Source of the DNA: Parietichytrium sp. I65-24A
Taxonomy: Eukaryota; Sar; Bigyra; Thraustochytrida; Thraustochytriidae
Direction of reading: 5' to 3'
Assembly: GCA_012862575.1 (NCBI GenBank)
Contig: BLSF01000014.1
Location: forward strand, 62,001 to 126,000
Length of the DNA stretch: 64,000 bases
Part shown: positions 60,551 through 64,000 of the stretch, in pieces
Layout of the letters: every line of letters begins with the position of its first letter
Position numbering within the stretch: position 1 is the stretch's first letter
Translations under genes and position numbers: made by a program
Notes under the pieces: model-generated
The model's input: the letters and a program-made list of their open reading frames with translations, nothing else
Database searches by the model: none
Told to the model about the DNA's origin: nothing

Positions 60551-63500
60551 TTAGAAAAAATCCGCACAGTCCAAGTCGTCCTCAATCGCAGCCAGACGCG
60601 ATGGGGCGGCTGCTTCCTTGAGTTCCTCAACGTATTTGGCACGCTCTGCGGAAAAAATTGCCAGATACGACTGCAGCTCAGCGCTGCGCTCGTTCCTGCG
60701 CCTCTCAGCCAGATCTTTGACTGCTAGCTCCTGGCGGTGAAGACAAATTTTGCTGGTCTCTGCAATAAGAGTTTGCATGCGAGCCTTCTCTTCCTTACGC
60801 AAGACCTCGGCCCTTTCCTTCAGTTTAGCCTCCGTATATATCAGACGCTGCTTGGACGCACCATACTTTTCCTCCATGTGCATCTCTAGCTCCTCGGTTT
60901 CGTCACGCACGCGTTGGAGAGCTCGGTTTCTCTCTTCCGTGCGCTTCTGGAGTCGAAGATGGTGGCTCTTCTCGTCCGATCCATAGAGCTCTTCTAGTCT
61001 GGGCACGTCCCCTGTGCTCTTCGTGTGAAAGTAAAATGAATCGACGTGCTTCATGAGATGCTCCCGCCACATGCCGCTGGCCTGCATCTTACTTTTGACT
61101 AACTTCTCGAACTCAAAGAGACCAAGCCTGCCAGTTGCTGCATCTTGACCGGGATCCTCAGTTTGATTTGCTGCGGCAACCACAACTTCCCCCGGGCCAG
61201 CAAAAAGCCTGTCCAGATCCATACACTTTCTGCACACATTATAAACATGAGCAGCTTCCACCAAGAACTCTCCCACTTGGGCGTCAGAATACCCGGACCA
61301 AATGAGCTGAGAAGGATCCTTGCAGCGAACATCGCTTCCGAAGCGCTTTGGAAACGAGCTGAGAGGGTTGTGCGTTACGCAAAAGTAGCCCAAACGCGGA
61401 ACAAGAACTCCTAGCTCTGCTGGGACAGCCCGAAGCATGTTGTGCTGAGCATCCAGTTTTTCAAGATTCGCCAGCGCTGACAGTTCGCCAGGTAGCCATT
61501 TCAAAACATTGCTGGCCAAGTCCAGCTCTTTAAGGGACTTCAGCTGGCCAATGGTTGCTGGAATCTCTCTCAATTTGTTTCGGGCGAGCTTGAACGTTTC
61601 TAGCGATCGAAGATATCCAATGGTCTCCGGTAGCACTTGCATCACGTTGCTCGACAAATCTAGATAGCGTAGAGATACGAGGGCCCCAATGGTTTCTGGG
61701 ACGTTCTCAAGCATGTTTTGAGAGAGGTCAAAACGAATTAGGCGTCGGAGAGACCCTATTGAGGCGGGTATGCTTCCCTTAATTTTATTTTCCGAAAAGT
61801 TCAGCGCTTGCAAAGACGACGACGCCCCAAGCTCGATTGGTAGTTCTTCAATCTCGTTGCTTTGAGCATTCAGCGACAAGAGAGTGCGCAGGGAGCCAAT
61901 GTCTTTGGGAATCGCTCTCACCCTATTCCGAGAAATATTTATATCTTGAAGACTTCTCAGCTCTCCAATTTCGTCAGGAAGGCGAAGAACCCGGTTGCTA
62001 GACACGTCGAGTTTGAGCAGAGAAGCTAACCCTTTGATGGAGGGTGGGATCTCCACCAGAGCATTGCGCCCGAGATTCAATACTTGCAAAGACCGCAGCC
62101 CGTCCAGAGTGTTCGGTAGCCTACGTAGCTCGTTCCCGGAGAGTTCCAAAATCTCCAGGGAGCTCAAATTGCCTACTGCGCTGGGAAACTTCTGCAGACG
62201 ATTCCAGGAGAGATCTAGCAGCCTGAGGTGCTGGAGCTGGCCCAACTCCTCGGGAAGCTCCGAGATTGCATTTAGTGAGAGGTCCAAAGTCTGTAGCATT
62301 GCGCACCTTCCAATCTCGCTTGGAATCACAGAAAGCGAATTGCGATAGGCGATCAACTCCGTCAAATTCGTCCTCAGTTCACCAAGTTCTGGGCAAAACT
62401 CTTGCAGATCATTCTCGGCCACATTCAACGAGACCAAGGACTGCAGAGTGCGGAGATCTGGGGGTAAGTGCCTCAATCGGTTGTGCAACAAGTTCAGCAA
62501 TTGCAGGTTCTCGAGTCCAGCAATATCACTGGGCAATGCAGCGACACGATTATGTGAGAGCACAAGCCGGCGAAGCGATCCGCACCAGAAAAAAAGACCT
62601 GCTTGAGGCAGCTTTTCGATTTTGTTCCAAGAAAAGTCCATTGTTATCATGTACGATAGCTTTTCTTGAGCCTCCTTGCCTTTGTAGACCGACTCTGGGA
62701 TCTGACGGAGTCCCTGCTCGACCATTTCGATCCTGTCGTCGCCGCGCTTGGCACGTGCGTCTTTCTCTTGTTGCTGGCGAAACTCTCTCTCGGCCTTACG
62801 CTCTGCGCGCTCTTTTTCCTCCCGATAGCGCAACTCTTTGTCCAGCTGCTGGCGGAGGACTTGCTCGCGCTCCTCGAGCTGCTTTCGCTGACTAGACTCC
62901 ACCCGCTTCTGCCGTCTCAGCTCTTTGTCCGCCTTGGAAACCGCCACGCGTGCAGCTAAAGCCTCCCGCTTTCGAATTTTGTTTTTCTCCTTCTTCATCA
63001 CGTCGAGCTCCATACGCATATCTCTCATGTCCTGATAACACCGCTCGCATGCCTCCGTGAACTCGCGCTCTTCTTCTTCATCTTCGGTACGAACAAGTCG
63101 TTCGAGAAAATCCCTCCCCCGTTTCAAAGCCCTTCCGCTAAGCACACCTGCATCGGCCTTGGCGAACAGCTTTTCGTACTTTTGCCACTGCTTATTCTCC
63201 TCTATCTCGGCCTTCGACAGCTCGGCTGCATCATGGGCAAGATTGATCGTCCTGTTAGCTTCGCTTGTTTTGGACTCGGAGCTGGGGTTTGGTACTGGCT
63301 GACGCTTTTGAATTCCTCGCAAACGGAGCCGATAGCGTAGCTCAGCCTCCACGTCGCAGAGAGAAAGCCAGATGTCGCGGAATTCGGGGTACTCAATATG
63401 ACCAGACCGGTCTTTGTCGCTCTTGTTGAAGATTTTGGTGGCCGCTTCGCGATCGACTGCGTCCGGGGAGATTGTGCGCACCGCTTCGTAAAACTCGTGC

Positions 63501-63895
63501 TCATTGAGCTCACCGGACCCGTCATAGTCGAAGAGCTCAAAGGCGTCCTTGCATGTGAGGCGTGGTTTCTGTCTGAGCTGGTCGTTTATGTGGATGGCGA
63601 GTGGGAGCTCCATGAGGTCCACGACACCGCTCTTGTCCAGGTCGCACGCGGCAAAGATGCGCTGGAGCCGAGCTTCCGTGAGAAACATGCCCAGATTCTC
63701 CGTGATGGATTTGAACTCTTCAAATTCGATGGTGCCGGACCCGTCCTTGTCAAAGTACCGCAGCTTGGGCTTGAGCAGCTGGCGAATCTTCTTGAGCCCC
63801 ATCCCCGGCACCCACGTATTCAGATTCTCAATTTTGGCCTCCATCTCGGCCATCTCCTTCTTTTTCCGCTCCACCTCCTCCTTGTTCGTTTGCAT
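60551..63895 (-). CDS. EF-hand / leucine-rich-repeat / coiled-coil protein
   Basis: 1114 residues from the ATG at 63895; the frame is also open from there to the window edge, so an upstream extension is possible. Four EF-hands have calcium-type loops at about 49-60 (DKDGSGTIEFEE), 85-96, 123-134 (DYDGSGELNEHE) and 160-171 (DKDRSGHIEYPE). A long K/E-rich coiled coil runs about 270-395. Nineteen 23-residue LRRs follow (about 412-855) of the L..LDLS.N.L..LP..IG.L type, as in plant Ras-group and soc-2-like LRR proteins. A second coiled coil and an acidic C-terminus (DDLDCADFF) end the chain. This points to a calcium-responsive scaffold; partners and location are unknown. No signal peptide or membrane segment is seen. 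Confidence 0.85.
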   Translation of the reverse strand: MQTNKEEVERKKKEMAEMEAKIENLNTWVPGMGLKKIRQLLKPKLRYFDKDGSGTIEFEEFKSITENLGMFLTEARLQRIFAACDLDKSGVVDLMELPLAIHINDQLRQKPRLTCKDAFELFDYDGSGELNEHEFYEAVRTISPDAVDREAATKIFNKSDKDRSGHIEYPEFRDIWLSLCDVEAELRYRLRLRGIQKRQPVPNPSSESKTSEANRTINLAHDAAELSKAEIEENKQWQKYEKLFAKADAGVLSGRALKRGRDFLERLVRTEDEEEEREFTEACERCYQDMRDMRMELDVMKKEKNKIRKREALAARVAVSKADKELRRQKRVESSQRKQLEEREQVLRQQLDKELRYREEKERAERKAEREFRQQQEKDARAKRGDDRIEMVEQGLRQIPESVYKGKEAQEKLSYMITMDFSWNKIEKLPQAGLFFWCGSLRRLVLSHNRVAALPSDIAGLENLQLLNLLHNRLRHLPPDLRTLQSLVSLNVAENDLQEFCPELGELRTNLTELIAYRNSLSVIPSEIGRCAMLQTLDLSLNAISELPEELGQLQHLRLLDLSWNRLQKFPSAVGNLSSLEILELSGNELRRLPNTLDGLRSLQVLNLGRNALVEIPPSIKGLASLLKLDVSSNRVLRLPDEIGELRSLQDINISRNRVRAIPKDIGSLRTLLSLNAQSNEIEELPIELGASSSLQALNFSENKIKGSIPASIGSLRRLIRFDLSQNMLENVPETIGALVSLRYLDLSSNVMQVLPETIGYLRSLETFKLARNKLREIPATIGQLKSLKELDLASNVLKWLPGELSALANLEKLDAQHNMLRAVPAELGVLVPRLGYFCVTHNPLSSFPKRFGSDVRCKDPSQLIWSGYSDAQVGEFLVEAAHVYNVCRKCMDLDRLFAGPGEVVVAAANQTEDPGQDAATGRLGLFEFEKLVKSKMQASGMWREHLMKHVDSFYFHTKSTGDVPRLEELYGSDEKSHHLRLQKRTEERNRALQRVRDETEELEMHMEEKYGASKQRLIYTEAKLKERAEVLRKEEKARMQTLIAETSKICLHRQELAVKDLAERRRNERSAELQSYLAIFSAERAKYVEELKEAAAPSRLAAIEDDLDCADFF

Positions 63896-64000
63896 GTCCT
63901 CCGGCGGGCGAAACTCGACAGAGCACAAAATCGTGGGTTGGCTTGTAATCGGATGGGATGCCGCGCGCTTGGCGATCACGAGCCCTTTCCACTCAAGAAT

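Overview
This window is nuclear DNA of a compact, intron-poor eukaryote. The genes are eukaryote-specific: the RNA polymerase III subunit RPC5, eIF3m, histone stem-loop-binding protein, ADF/cofilin, a cyclin/CDK-like protein and a UBAC2-like protein. They are mostly single long open frames, and a few contain short GT-AG introns of about 67-146 nt. All three standard stop codons are used and GC content is moderate. The mix (class II photolyase-like protein, FkbM methyltransferase, MFS carrier, few introns, about 23 genes in 64 kb) fits a unicellular alga. A Porphyridium-like red alga is my guess, not something the sequence proves.

Layout. 0-9.4 kb: a partial FAM210/DUF1279 organelle protein, a RING-H2 E3 ligase, a protein built from two copies of an unrecognised domain, a small four-helix membrane protein and an MFS transporter. 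9.4-16.4 kb: a gene-poor stretch with microsatellites, dispersed palindromes and an assembly gap. 16.4-33.4 kb: a dense block with a thioredoxin/UBL/PUB/STI1 protein, a membrane-anchored rhodanese-JmjC protein, a spliced photolyase-like gene, an F-box/CDK-like/cyclin fusion, a UBAC2 homologue and a CFAP20-domain protein. 34.7-38 kb: a secreted FkbM methyltransferase and a small unknown protein. 38-42.4 kb: a second gene-poor stretch. 42.4-53.3 kb: a large VTT-like membrane protein, a double-PH protein, mS38, eIF3m and cofilin. 53.5-56.9 kb: a pogo/Tigger-like DNA transposon with a frameshifted transposase. 57-64 kb: SLBP, RPC5 and a large EF-hand/LRR protein.

The most striking gene is at 25451-28307. 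A kinase-like frame and a cyclin frame join in phase across a 127-nt intron, giving one predicted 909-residue protein with F-box, CDK-like pseudokinase and A/B-type cyclin. It looks like a cyclin F with a CDK built in. I know of no described protein with this architecture.

Several genes converge on ubiquitin biology (RING ligase, Trx-UIM-UBL-PUB-STI1 protein, F-box/cyclin protein, UBAC2). Others cover transcription and translation (RPC5, eIF3m, mS38, SLBP). Genes are interleaved on both strands, often as head-to-head pairs. Two head-to-head intergenic regions carry candidate shared promoter signals: an AAGTGTCCGCGC motif, and a dense cluster of TGACG half-sites. Sense-strand GA-rich tracts precede many start codons.
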